64,000 nucleotides of DNA from NCBI GenBank assembly GCA_963715055.1, contig CAVQRB010000002.1, forward strand, positions 372,001-436,000. The letters are read 5' to 3'. The DNA comes from CAVQRB01 sp963715055. GTDB lineage: Bacteria; Pseudomonadota; Alphaproteobacteria; Rhodobacterales; Rhodobacteraceae. The notes under the pieces are model-generated. The model saw nothing but the letters and a program-made list of their open reading frames with translations, made no database searches and was not told the DNA's origin. The position numbers and the translations under genes were made by a program. Positions 46,198-55,156 of this stretch are shown piece by piece. How positions within the stretch are numbered: position 1 is the first letter of the stretch; each line of letters opens with the position of its first letter.

Positions 46198-46563
46198 TCA
46201 AAATCCGAGCCTTCGGAAGCGCCGACCGGACGGTTCGTGCTCGCCCGCGACACAAGCGACCGGCTCGTTGGCTGCGACACCCTGCGACAGGCACGACCCG
46301 AGGCGGGAGAGTTGAAGCGGCTCTACATGCGCTCTGACGCGGCAGCGCATGGGCGCGGCGGCCGCAAGTTGATCGAAGCCCGCATCCGCACCGCGCCCTA
46401 GATGGGTTGGCGCACCCTTCTGGTCAACACGCTGCTCGGTAATCAGCAGATGCTGCGGAGGCACCAAAGATCGGGTTCCGGATCATCGTGCGCTACCCCG
46501 AGTGCTCGGACCCGACCGAGGTCGCCAATACGCGCCACCACCCGCAATACGACCTTGGCCGAA
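46198..46563 (+). pseudogene. GNAT acetyltransferase remnant
   Basis: Reads as a decayed GNAT protein: GRFVLARDTSDRLVGCDTLRQ, then GELKRLYMRSDAAAHGRGGRKLIEARI (the acetyl-CoA binding region), an in-frame TAG at 46399-46401, then MGWRTLLVNTLLGNQQML, then a frame change near 46470 to GFRIIVRYPECSDPTEVA. The N-terminus is missing, since the fragment begins right after the rplT terminator. Two lesions plus truncation make it a likely real pseudogene. It is convergent with the DUF2235 gene. Confidence 0.75.
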
Positions 46564-46573
46564 CCGAGGATCG

Positions 46574-47723
46574 CTATTCGGCGATATGGTCCTTCGGCAC
46601 ATTGGGTGGCTGCGTCCCGGTTTCCGCAAAGCGCCTGAGTGCCGAGCGATGGATCCGCGCGCCGGCAGGCATGGCGCGGTATTCGCCAAGCGGGATGGTC
46701 CAGCCGGCAATACTCGCACGGCGTGACCCTTCGGGCTTTCGGCGCGGCAATAGCTCCAAGACCTTCCACCCGAGGGTCATGGAAACGTGCATCCGTCGCC
46801 AGCGGATCGGGTCCCACATGGCCTTCGCCCGATGCGCCAAGCACGAGTTTGTTGATCGTCCCTGTCTTGTAGGAAAGCCCGGCGGCGCGGCTTTCTTCGA
46901 TCATCCAGTGCAGCGGGATCTTGGCCAATGCGGCCTCCTTCTCCGGATAGCCGCCGCCGATGTCGCCATGCACGCCGGAGAACCAGACCTCTCGAGCGTC
47001 CTGTGCAACTGTCCCGATCGCGTTGAAACGGTTCGGCCGGAAAACCTGCGCCTCCGGCCAATGCTGCGGGCGCAGCAGGGTGCGGCGCTCGTCGATGGCC
47101 AGCGCATGGCGCACCGTTCTGACCGACGGGTTCGTCGCGGTGAAGGCGTGGCTGCGCAGCCGCGGCCCGAAGCGCCCGCTTTCGATCACCGACGCCACGG
47201 TGTCGAAAAGTCCCATGAACCGGATCGTCGGGCGCTGCGGGCGCAGGATGCGCTCATGCAGGCGCAATTCGGCGAAAGCGTCGTCACCGGTGGCCTCTCC
47301 AATGCGCTTGTAGGCACGGTAGGCATAGTCGAGCAGGTTGAGGTTGCGCGCCTCGATCAGCCCGAAGGCATGCAGGAACCCCGCCAGGACCCGCGCCGTA
47401 TAGGCCCCGCGCGAGAAGCCGAAGATATGGATGCTGTCGCCATGCCCATTGGCATCCACGGCGTAATTCTCGACGATGAACCGGTAGGCTTCCTTGACGT
47501 TGGCATCGAGGCCCCAGCCCGTGGCCATGCCCCAGAGTTCGGCGCCCTTGCGCAAACTCTGCGACCAGGTGTTCTCGGCCCCGAAAGTGCCGACGCCAGG
47601 GTCGTAATAGACCAGCTGCTCCTTCGATTTCGCCAGCGTGCCGTAAAGCCGCAGGATGTTGGAACGGTTGGTGCTGATCTCGTTCGAGGTCCCGTCAAGC
47701 AGGAGGACGATTTTCTTGGGCAT
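46574..47723 (-). pseudogene. DUF2235 (Tle1-like alpha/beta hydrolase) gene with a frameshift
   Basis: DUF2235 domain related to type VI phospholipase effectors: KKIVLLLDGTSNEI, YYDPGVGTFG, IHIFGFSRGAYTARVLAG (nucleophile elbow GFSRG), GLFDTVASV and VWFSGVHGDIGGGYPE. The first frame keeps homology to GHVGPDPLA; the family tail MTLGWKVLELLPRRKPEGSR...PPNVPKDHIAE lies in another frame and ends at 46574. A one-base shift near 46793-46803 joins them. The start at 47723 gives MPKKIVLLLDG. No secretion genes are nearby, so it may be an orphan hydrolase; whether it is inactivated or misread is open. Confidence 0.78.
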
Positions 47724-47939
47724 CTGGTTTTCCGTCAGTTCGGCGGGGTGCGACCGAGGCACGGGCGCAGGTCCGGCAGGAAGGGGGAGGATAGGCAACA
47801 TTTGTTAACCAACCCGAAGGCGGCCGTTCTGTGGTCCCCGCATCGTGGTTGCCGCATAAGCGTCCGGAAGCCCCGCGCCCGGCTTGTAATCACGCGCAAT
47901 TCTGCTAGCACCACCGCGACACGACATGACGAGGCAGGG

Positions 47940-49014
47940 ATGGACGATCTCAAGCGCAAATATCTCGGACAGATCGCCGATGCGGGCGATGAGGCCACGC
48001 TCGAAGCGATCCGGCTTGCTGCGGTGGGCAAGAAAGGCGAGGTCGCGGTGATGATGCGCGAGCTTGGCCGCATGACGCCGGAGGAGCGGCAGGTGGCAGG
48101 CCCCGCGCTCAATGCGCTGAAGGACGAGATCAATTCCGCCCTCGCGGCCAAGAAGTCAGGCCTTGCCGATGCCGCCCTCGACGCCCGTCTGCGCGACGAA
48201 TGGCTGGATGTGACCCTGCCCACGCGCGCCCGGCGCCAGGGCAGCGTGCATCCGATCAGCCAGGTCTCCGAGGAAGTCACGGCGATCTTCGGCGAGATGG
48301 GGTTTTCCGTCGCCGAAGGCCCCCGCATCGATACCGACTGGTACAATTTCGACGCGCTGAACATCCCCGGCCACCACCCCGCCCGCGCCGAGATGGACAC
48401 CTTCTACATGCACCGCGCGGAAGGCGACGACCGCCCGCCGCATGTGCTGCGCACCCATACCAGCCCGGTGCAGATCCGCTCGATGGAGAAGATGGGCGCG
48501 CCCCTGCGCATCATCTGCCCGGGCGGCGTCTACCGTGCCGACTACGACCAGACCCATACGCCGATGTTCCACCAGGTCGAGGGCCTCGCCATCGACCGCG
48601 ACATCTCGATGGCGCATCTGAAGTGGGTGCTGGAGGAGTTCGTGAAGGCCTATTTCGAGGTCGATGGCGTCGACCTGCGCTTCCGCGCCTCGCACTTCCC
48701 CTTCACCGAGCCCTCCGCCGAAGTCGACATCCGCTGTTCCTGGGAAGGTGGCACATTGAAAGTCGGCGAAGGCGACGACTGGCTCGAGATCCTTGGCTCA
48801 GGCATGGTGCATCCCAAGGTGCTGGAAGCGGGCGGCATCGATCCGACCGCAGTGGCAGGGCTTCGCTTTCGGCATGGGCATCGACCGCATCGCGATGCTG
48901 AAATACGGCATCCCCGACCTGCGCGCCTTCTTCGACAGCGACCTGCGCTGGCTGCGCCACTACGGCTTCGCGAGCCTCGACCAGCCGACACTGCATGGCG
49001 GGTTGAGCAGGTGA
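47940..49014 (+). CDS. pheS: Phenylalanine--tRNA ligase subunit alpha, frameshifted near its C-terminus
   Basis: Catalytic subunit of PheRS, charging tRNA-Phe with phenylalanine. The N-terminal coiled coil (MDDLKRKYLGQIADAGDEAT) and class II motifs RTHTSPVQIRSM, CPGGVYRADYDQTHTPMFHQVEGL and SHFPFTEPSAEVDIRC are in one frame to GIDPT; then the frame is lost and QGFAFGMGIDRIAMLKYGIPDLRAFF...TLHGGLSR continues in the next frame to 49014. One extra base in GCAGTGG near 48849-48851 explains it (GAGTGG expected). GAGGCAGGG precedes the start. As the gene is essential, a sequence error is the first explanation; the corrected product is about 357 residues. Confidence 0.93.
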
Positions 49015-49532
49015 GCTGCAGTTTTGGAGCGCGATTATACCGATCATTGTGGCTTGCTAACAATCGGTGGCGGTGTTCTTGGATACGCATCGTCAAAAGT
49101 CGCTGATCGGCATAGTGAATTAGTGCGCGTTCAGCAGGAATATTACCTGCGCGTACCTGTTTGCAATGCAACGCGTGACTCACAGCCTGTGTCCGCAGTG
49201 ACCGACGCCTGCTGCGAAGGACGCAATCGATGCATTATCAGATCTTTCGAAGCAGCTCTTCATGTCGCAGCAGCCTGTAGCAGGTGGCAAAGAACCTCGC
49301 GAAAGTTCATATCGCTTTCGTCAATTGATACCGTTGCATCACGCTGCAAATACGAGGAAGTGACATCTATAGCAGGTCGGTAAGAGCTTTCCGCCGGAGA
49401 ATGCTTCGGGAGTTCGAGGAGTCTTTTTGGAACGAGTATCGAAACATATTACGAAGTATGCGCCATCATACGGTTACGGAATGGCGAACACATACCGATA
49501 GAAATCAGTCTCGCCACCACGGAAGCGCATTC
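49015..49532 (+). other. Compositionally distinct spacer after pheS, no recognised gene
   Basis: About 520 bp with visibly lower GC than the flanks and no known domain in any frame. The best frame (49024-49383, TTG start, 119 codons, six cysteines, GGGVLGYASSKVADRH) has no ribosome site and no family resemblance. A short inverted repeat GCAGG-7 nt-CCTGC lies at 49134-49150. A second open frame from 49401 runs into the pheT-like remnant. It looks like non-coding or decayed DNA. Confidence 0.5.
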
Positions 49533-49640
49533 ATGAAATTCAATCTTCCTGGCTCCAAGACCACTCTAGACACTATCGTCAGAACTGATGAGATCACCGA
49601 CGCGCTCACCGACCTCGGGCTGCAGGCGGTAGGCATCTAG
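49533..49640 (+). pseudogene. Decayed duplicate of the pheT 5' end
   Basis: MKFNLPGSKTTLDTIVRTDE followed by ITDALTDLGLQAVGI and a stop aligns with the pheT N-terminus MKFTLSWLKDHLDTTATLDE / ILYALTDLGLEVEGV at 19 of 35 residues. The nucleotides around CTCACCGACCTCGGGCT are nearly identical. The true pheT begins 1.3 kb downstream, so this is a fragment left by duplication or rearrangement. Confidence 0.8.
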
Positions 49641-49690
49641 GATCTTGGCGCGACGCCGCAGCCAACAGGACAAAGCCCGGAGGGACCCGG

Positions 49691-49921
49691 ATGGCAAAAA
49701 CGGATGATAACGCCAAGTACCGCAACCGCGCCCTCCTCGTGGCGGTGCTTGTCGTGCTCATCCTCGTCGCCCACATCTTCCTCTGGCGCTCGGACATGCC
49801 CACTGGCCTGAAACTCACCTTCACGATCCTCAACGCGATCGGCTGGACCATCGTGCTGGCGCCGATCCTGCTGGTGGACAAATGGATCGACGCGATCCGG
49901 GACCGCAACCGCAAGCACTGA
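49691..49921 (+). CDS. Small two-helix membrane protein
   Basis: A 76-residue protein with two hydrophobic segments (about 14-31 ALLVAVLVVLILVAHIFL and 43-62 LTFTILNAIGWTIVLAPILL) and charged ends. GGAGGGACCCGG precedes the ATG. Similar tiny proteins occur in the pheS-pheT region of roseobacters, from memory, where they are sometimes mislabelled as PheRS beta. Function unknown. Confidence 0.72.
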   Translation: MAKTDDNAKYRNRALLVAVLVVLILVAHIFLWRSDMPTGLKLTFTILNAIGWTIVLAPILLVDKWIDAIRDRNRKH

Positions 49922-50014
49922 CCCCGACTTTGCGGCGAGGGGTCGCAAACGGGCGGTCCCGGGATCCCCGCAAAGCGATAGGCTTGTCCCATGACAAACG
50001 AAATGACCTGACCC

Positions 50015-50784
50015 ATGCCCCATGTCCTGATCATCGAAAGCAATCCCGCCGAGCGCAGCGCCGGCCTGCGCCGGATGACGGGCACGGACTACGGCACGCT
50101 CTACGGCGACGTTCTCAAGGCCTGCCGCGGCGAGATCACAACGCAGGTCTGCGCGCCCTACGACGGTGACGCGCTGCCCGATCTGGCGGGTTTCGACGCC
50201 GTGGCCTTCACCGGTTCGGGCGTGGACTGGAGCACCGAGGACGCGCGCGTCGCACCGCTCGCCGCTGCGATGCGCGCGGTCTTTGCCGCCGGGCTCCCGA
50301 CCTTCGGGTCCTGCAACGGCATGCAGCTGGCGGCCTCGGTGCTGGGCGGGCGCTGCGAGGCCTCGCCCAACGGGCTCGAACAGGGGCTCGCACGTCAGAT
50401 CGCGCTTACCGACGCGGGCAAGTCGCATCCGATGATGGCCGGGCGGCAGGACGGGTTCGCCGCCTGCTGCATCCACCGCGACGAAGTCTCCCGCCTGCCC
50501 GAAGGGGCCGCGCTGCTCGCCACCAATGCCCACAGCGCGGTGCAGGCCTTCGCCTACGAGCGCCAGGGCGTCCGCTTCTGGGGCGTGCAGTATCACCCGG
50601 AAATGTCGCTCGCCTTCATCGCCGACCTGCTCGCGGGCATCGGGCGCATCACGAGGTGGAGGCAAAATCCCTCGCCGCGGCGGACCAGAGCGCAGAGGCG
50701 GCAGAGCAGCAAGGCGCAAGGCCCGGTGATCTTGCGCCCGACATGCTGCGGCGCGAATTGCTCAACTGGGCGCGCAGCCTCTGA
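50015..50784 (+). CDS. Class I glutamine amidotransferase-like protein, C-terminal frameshift
   Basis: GATase1-domain protein: FTGSGVDWSTED, nucleophile elbow FGSCNGMQLAASVLGG with catalytic Cys, and VQYHPEMSLAF with His and Glu. Such stand-alone proteins resemble GMP synthase-type or gamma-glutamyl hydrolase-like amidotransferases; the partner is unknown. The frame is natural to about LLAGIGR; then a more natural tail EVEAKSLAAADQSAEAAE...MLRRELLNWARSL appears in another frame and ends at 50782-50784. A one-base shift lies near 50635-50655. Uncorrected, the frame runs to 50881, overlapping pheT, which is unlikely. Confidence 0.82.
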
Positions 50785-50877
50785 GACCGCCCGGGGCGCG
50801 CGGACATTCCACCCTTCCCCCCGTGGAAGGCTTGCGCTATCACGCGGCAACCCGAAAACTATCCTGGCAGACGCTCC

Positions 50878-53277
50878 ATGAAATTCACGCTCTCCTGGTT
50901 GAAAGACCATCTGGACACGACCGCGACGCTGGACGAAATCCTCTATGCGCTGACCGACCTCGGGCTCGAAGTCGAAGGGGTCGAGAATCCGGGCGCGCGC
51001 CTGCGTGACTTCACCCTTGGCTACGTCGCCTCTGCCGAACAGCACCCGGACGCGGACCGGCTGCGGGTCTGCCAGGTGGAGACCGATGAAGGCCTCAAGC
51101 AGATCATCTGCGGCGCACCCAATGCCCGTCAGGGGATCACCGTCGTCGTCGCCAAACCGGGCGTTTACGTGCCGGGCATCGACACCACCATCGGCGTCGG
51201 CAAGATCCGTGGCATCGAGAGCTTCGGCATGATGGCATCTGAACGCGAGCTGGAACTGAGCGAGGAGCACGACGGGATCATCGAACTGCCCTCGGGCACC
51301 GTCGGGCAATCCTTCGCCGACTGGCTGGCGGAGAATGACCCGGTGCGCGTGGATCCGGTGATCGAAATCGCCATCACCCCGAACCGCCCCGATGCGCTCG
51401 GCGTGCGCGGCATCGCCCGCGATCTGGCCGCACGCGGTCTCGGCAAGCTGAAGAAGCGCGACGCAGAACCGGTCGAAAGCACCTTTCCCTGCCCGATCAC
51501 CGTTACCATCGACGGCGATACGCTGGAGCAATGCCCAGTCTTCTACGGCCGCCTGATCCGCGGCGTGACAAATGGCCCCTCGCCGAAATGGCTGCAGGAT
51601 TGCCTGCGCGCCATCGGCCTGCGCCCGATCTCCTTCCTTGTCGATGTGACGAATTTCTTCACCTACGACCGCAACCGGCCGCTGCACGTCTTCGATGCCG
51701 ACAAGATCGCGGGCAATGCGCTGCGCGTGCACCGGGCGAAAGGTGGCGAGACTCTCGTGGGGCTCGATGAAAAGGAATACACCTTCTCCGAAGGCATGAC
51801 GCTGATTTCGGATGAAAACGGCGTGGAGAGCATCGCGGGTGTGATGGGCGGGTTGGCCAGTGGCTGCACCCTTGAGACCACAAATGTCTTCGTCGAGGCC
51901 GCCTATTTCGACCCGATCCGCACCGCCTACACGGGGCGCGCCCTCAGGATCAATTCCGACGCCCGCTACCGTTTCGAGCGCGGCATCGACCCGGAATGGA
52001 CGCCCTACGGCATCGAACACGCGACGCGGATGATCCTCGATCACGCGGGCGGCGAGGCCTCCGAGGTCATCGTCGCAGGCAAGATCCCCGACTTCACGCG
52101 CTCCTACAAGCTGGATGCCGCACGGGTGCAGTCACTTGTCGGCATGGACATCCCCGAAAGCGAGCAGCGCCAGACGCTGACCGCGCTTGGCTTCGTACTG
52201 CACGGCAACATGGCGCAGGTGCCAAGCTGGCGGCCCGACGTGCAGGGCGAGGCCGATCTGGTGGAGGAAGTGGCCCGCATCGCCTCGCTGACCAAGCTCA
52301 AGGGCAAGCCCCTGCCGCGTCTTACGGATGGTGTGCCGAAGCCGATCCTGTCGCCGATGCAGCGGCGCGAGGCCATGGCGCGGCGGACCTGTGCAGCGCT
52401 CGGCTACAATGAATGCGTGACCTACAGCTTCATCGATCAGGCATCGGCGGCGCTCTTCGGTGGCGGCACCGATGCCACGCGCCTCGAAAACCCGATCAGC
52501 AGCGATATGAGCCACATGCGCCCCGCCCTGCTGCCCGGCCTGTTGCAGGCAGCCTCCCGCAACCAGGCCCGCGGTTTCGCGGATCTCGCCCTCTTCGAGG
52601 TCGGACCGGCCTTTCACGGTGGCGAACCCGGTGAGCAGCACCTGCTGGTCACGGGCCTTCTGGTCGGACGCACCGGGCCCAAGGATGTTCATGGCGCCGC
52701 GCGCGCCGTCGATGTCTTCGACGTCAAGGCGGATGCGGAAGCCGTTCTCGCGGCCATCGGCGCACCCTCGAAGGTGCAGATCCTGCGCGGCGCGGCGGAG
52801 TGGTGGCATCCGGGCCGGCACGGGATGATCTGCCTCGGCCCCAAGAAGGTGCTGGGCGTCTTCGGCGAGGTGCATCCGCGCGTGCTTGCCGCGATGGACG
52901 TCAAGGGACCCGCCATGGCCTTCACCCTCTGGCCCGAAGAGGTGCCGCTGCCGCGCCAGACCGGCACCAACCGCGGCGCGCTGCAGATCAGTGACCTGCA
53001 GGCGGTTGAACGCGATTTCGCCTTTGTGGTGGATGCGGAGGTCGAGGCGCTGACCCTCGTCAATGCCGCCATGGGTGCCGACAAGAGCCTGATCGAGGAC
53101 GTGCGCATCTTCGACGAATTCATCGGCGGCAGCCTTGGTGCGGGCAAGAAATCCCTCGCCCTCACCGTGCGGATCCAGCCGCAGACAGCGACCTTGAAGG
53201 ACAAGGACATCGAGGAGATCAGCGCGCGCATCGTCGAGAAGGTGACGAAGGCCACCGGCGGCACCCTGCGCGGCTGA
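50878..53277 (+). CDS. pheT: Phenylalanine--tRNA ligase subunit beta
   Basis: Beta subunit of PheRS, 799 residues: N-terminal MKFTLSWLKDHLDTTATLDE, tRNA-binding EMAP-like domain (GYVASAEQHPDADRLRVCQVE, ICGAPNARQGITVVVAKPG), B3/B4 editing domain, B5 (DAARVQSLVGMDIPESEQRQ), the class II-like core and the C-terminal anticodon-binding FDX domain (LQAVERDFAFVVDAEV, IFDEFIGGSLGAGKKSLALTVRIQ). Full length and intact. It is separated from pheS by 1.9 kb of other sequence rather than following directly. Confidence 0.97.
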   Translation: MKFTLSWLKDHLDTTATLDEILYALTDLGLEVEGVENPGARLRDFTLGYVASAEQHPDADRLRVCQVETDEGLKQIICGAPNARQGITVVVAKPGVYVPGIDTTIGVGKIRGIESFGMMASERELELSEEHDGIIELPSGTVGQSFADWLAENDPVRVDPVIEIAITPNRPDALGVRGIARDLAARGLGKLKKRDAEPVESTFPCPITVTIDGDTLEQCPVFYGRLIRGVTNGPSPKWLQDCLRAIGLRPISFLVDVTNFFTYDRNRPLHVFDADKIAGNALRVHRAKGGETLVGLDEKEYTFSEGMTLISDENGVESIAGVMGGLASGCTLETTNVFVEAAYFDPIRTAYTGRALRINSDARYRFERGIDPEWTPYGIEHATRMILDHAGGEASEVIVAGKIPDFTRSYKLDAARVQSLVGMDIPESEQRQTLTALGFVLHGNMAQVPSWRPDVQGEADLVEEVARIASLTKLKGKPLPRLTDGVPKPILSPMQRREAMARRTCAALGYNECVTYSFIDQASAALFGGGTDATRLENPISSDMSHMRPALLPGLLQAASRNQARGFADLALFEVGPAFHGGEPGEQHLLVTGLLVGRTGPKDVHGAARAVDVFDVKADAEAVLAAIGAPSKVQILRGAAEWWHPGRHGMICLGPKKVLGVFGEVHPRVLAAMDVKGPAMAFTLWPEEVPLPRQTGTNRGALQISDLQAVERDFAFVVDAEVEALTLVNAAMGADKSLIEDVRIFDEFIGGSLGAGKKSLALTVRIQPQTATLKDKDIEEISARIVEKVTKATGGTLRG

Positions 53278-53336
53278 ATGGTCCTCGCGCCCCCGCGCGC
53301 TAGGTCCAGACCCGAAACAGAACGAGGAGACCGGAA

Positions 53337-53786
53337 ATGACGTTGAAAGTATATCTGTCAGGCGAGATCCACACCGACTGGCGCGAGCAGATCGTTGCCG
53401 GCGCCAAAGGCCTTGACGTATCGTTCGACAGCCCGGTGACCGACCATGCCGCCAGCGACGATTGCGGCGTCGCCGTCCTCGGGGCCGAGCCTGACAAGTA
53501 CTGGCATGACCACAAGGGCGCGATGGTCAACGCGATCCGCACCCGCAAGGGTATCGCCGATGCCGATGTGGTCGTTGTGCGCTTCGGCGATCAGTACAAG
53601 CAATGGAACGCGGCCTTTGATGCGGGTTATGCCTCGGCCCTTGGCAAGTCGCTGATCATCCTGCACGGACCCGACCATGCCCATGCGCTCAAGGAAGTGG
53701 ACGCCGCTGCCCTCGCCGTCGCGCAGGAACCAGCGCAGGTGGTCGATATCCTGCGCTACGTGCTGACCGGCAAACTCCCCTCCTGA
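53337..53786 (+). CDS. YtoQ family protein
   Basis: A 149-residue protein matching the YtoQ family: LKVYLSGEIHTDWREQI, FDSPVTDHAASDDCGVAVLGAE, FWHDHKGA-like KYWHDHKGAMVNAIRTRKGI and VVVVRFGDQYKQWNAAFDAGYASALGK. The fold resembles nucleoside 2-deoxyribosyltransferases; activity is unproven. GAGGAGACCGGAA lies before the ATG. Confidence 0.88.
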   Translation: MTLKVYLSGEIHTDWREQIVAGAKGLDVSFDSPVTDHAASDDCGVAVLGAEPDKYWHDHKGAMVNAIRTRKGIADADVVVVRFGDQYKQWNAAFDAGYASALGKSLIILHGPDHAHALKEVDAAALAVAQEPAQVVDILRYVLTGKLPS

Positions 53787-53798
53787 TCAAGGCGTGGA

Positions 53799-53819
53799 AG
53801 GTGCGGAGGCCCCGCACCT
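53799..53819. terminator. Hairpin between convergent ytoQ and GST genes
   Basis: AGGTGCGG / CCGCACCT, 8-bp perfect stem with a 5-nt loop, no U-tract. Possible weak bidirectional terminator. Confidence 0.4.
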
Positions 53820-53828
53820 CTCTCCGGT

Positions 53829-54557
53829 TCAGGCTCCGTCGCGGATCACCGATCCATTCGGCTCACGCGGCGGGATCTGGCGCCCTGCAATGACCGCCGG
53901 GCGCGCCATGAAGCGCTCGAGATAGGCCACGACATTGGCGTGATCCGCAAATCCGGTCACTTCTTTCGCGCCGTAGAAGTCCAGTGCATTGACCCATGGG
54001 CCGATCGCGATGTCAGCGATGGAATACTCCCCGGCGATCCATTCCCGACCTTCGAGCGCTGTCTCGAGCACGCCGAGAAGACGCTTGGCCTCGTCGATAT
54101 AGCGCTGCTGCGGGCGCTTGTCCTCGAACTGCGCGCCAGCAAACTTGTAGAAGAACCCAAGCTGCCCGAACATCGGACCGAGACCACCCATCTGGAACAT
54201 CAGCCATTGCGTGATCCGCGCCTTTTCAACCGGGTCCGACCCGCCCAGCTTGCCGGATTTTTCCGCGAGATAGAGCAGGATCGCCCCGCTCTCGAAGAGC
54301 GCCACGGTCTGCCCGCCCGGCCCGTTCGGGTCGATGATCGCGGGGATCTTGTTGTTGGGGTTGAGCGACAGAAACTCGGGGCTTTTCACGTCCTTGTCGG
54401 CCAGCGTGACCGTATGGGCCTCATAGGGAATGCCCATTTCCTCCAGTGCGATGGAGACCTTCACCCCGTTCGGTGTCGGAAAGGAATAAAGCTGCAACCG
54501 GGCAGGGTCCGTCGCCGGCCATTTGTCGTTGATCCTGAACTTGGACAGGTCGGCCAT
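53829..54557 (-). CDS. Glutathione S-transferase family protein (YghU/nu-class-like)
   Basis: A 242-residue GST-fold protein with an N-terminal thioredoxin-like domain (LQLYSFPTPNGVKVSIALEEMGIPYEAHTV, NPNNKIPAIIDP, LFESGAILLYLAEK) and an all-helical C-domain (EYSIADIAIGPWVNALDF). The TPNG segment after SFP and the N-terminal extension are typical of YghU/YfcG-type disulfide-bond reductases that use glutathione. Divergent from mscL. Confidence 0.88.
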   Translation of the reverse strand: MADLSKFRINDKWPATDPARLQLYSFPTPNGVKVSIALEEMGIPYEAHTVTLADKDVKSPEFLSLNPNNKIPAIIDPNGPGGQTVALFESGAILLYLAEKSGKLGGSDPVEKARITQWLMFQMGGLGPMFGQLGFFYKFAGAQFEDKRPQQRYIDEAKRLLGVLETALEGREWIAGEYSIADIAIGPWVNALDFYGAKEVTGFADHANVVAYLERFMARPAVIAGRQIPPREPNGSVIRDGA

Positions 54558-54706
54558 CGAAAATCTCCTCTTATTGGTTCCTGACCAGAGCTAATCCCTT
54601 TTCCCCGTAAAAACAGTCTCGCAAACGCGCATCAATGTGTTAACAAACGCACGGTCGAGGGGCCAGAATTGCACAATGCCCCTTTTGTCATTTCACGAGG
54701 GAACCA

Positions 54707-55093
54707 ATGATCAACGAATTCAAGAACTTCATCGCCCGGGGCAATGTCATGGACATGGCCGTCGGCATCATCATGGGCGCGGCCTTCACGGCGATCGTCA
54801 CATCGCTCGTCGACGATCTGGTCAATCCTCTCATCGGCCTTTTCGTGGGCGGTGTCGATTTCTCCGGTATGAGCGTCGGGCTCGGCGATGCACAGTTCAT
54901 GTATGGCAACTTCATCAACGCCGTCATCAAATTCGTGATCGTGGCCTGGGTCGTGTTTCTGCTGGTGAAAGGCGTCAACCGGCTGAAGGATATGGCCGAA
55001 AGCGACGAGAAGCCCGCCGAGGACGCACCGAAGGCGCCCACCGAAATCGAACTTCTGCAGGAGATCCGCGACCAGCTCGCCAAGGCACGCTGA
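54707..55093 (+). CDS. mscL: Large-conductance mechanosensitive channel
   Basis: Osmotic release channel of the inner membrane, 128 residues. FKNFIARGNVMDMAVGIIMGAAFTAIVTSLVDD (TM1) and NFINAVIKFVIVAWVVFLLVKGVN (TM2) are classic, with a short periplasmic loop and a C-terminal helix (EIELLQEIRDQLAK). CGAGGGAACCA precedes the ATG; a terminator follows. Confidence 0.96.
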   Translation: MINEFKNFIARGNVMDMAVGIIMGAAFTAIVTSLVDDLVNPLIGLFVGGVDFSGMSVGLGDAQFMYGNFINAVIKFVIVAWVVFLLVKGVNRLKDMAESDEKPAEDAPKAPTEIELLQEIRDQLAKAR

Positions 55094-55110
55094 TCCGCAT
55101 CCGGAAAACC

Positions 55111-55147
55111 ACGGCCCGCCTTTTTCGAAAGCGCGGGCCGTATATTT
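55111..55147 (+). terminator. Terminator after mscL
   Basis: ACGGCCCGC (55111-55119) pairs with GCGGGCCGT (55133-55141) over 9 bp, followed by ATATTTTTC. The minus strand side also offers some Ts, so it may serve the convergent ald. Confidence 0.82.
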
Positions 55148-55156
55148 TTCACATGT

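Noticed and set aside
46488..47939. 872-codon frame joining GNAT tail, antisense DUF2235 and pheS
   Set aside because: Only the part from 47940 is PheS; the upstream part is antisense to DUF2235 and merely lacks stops.
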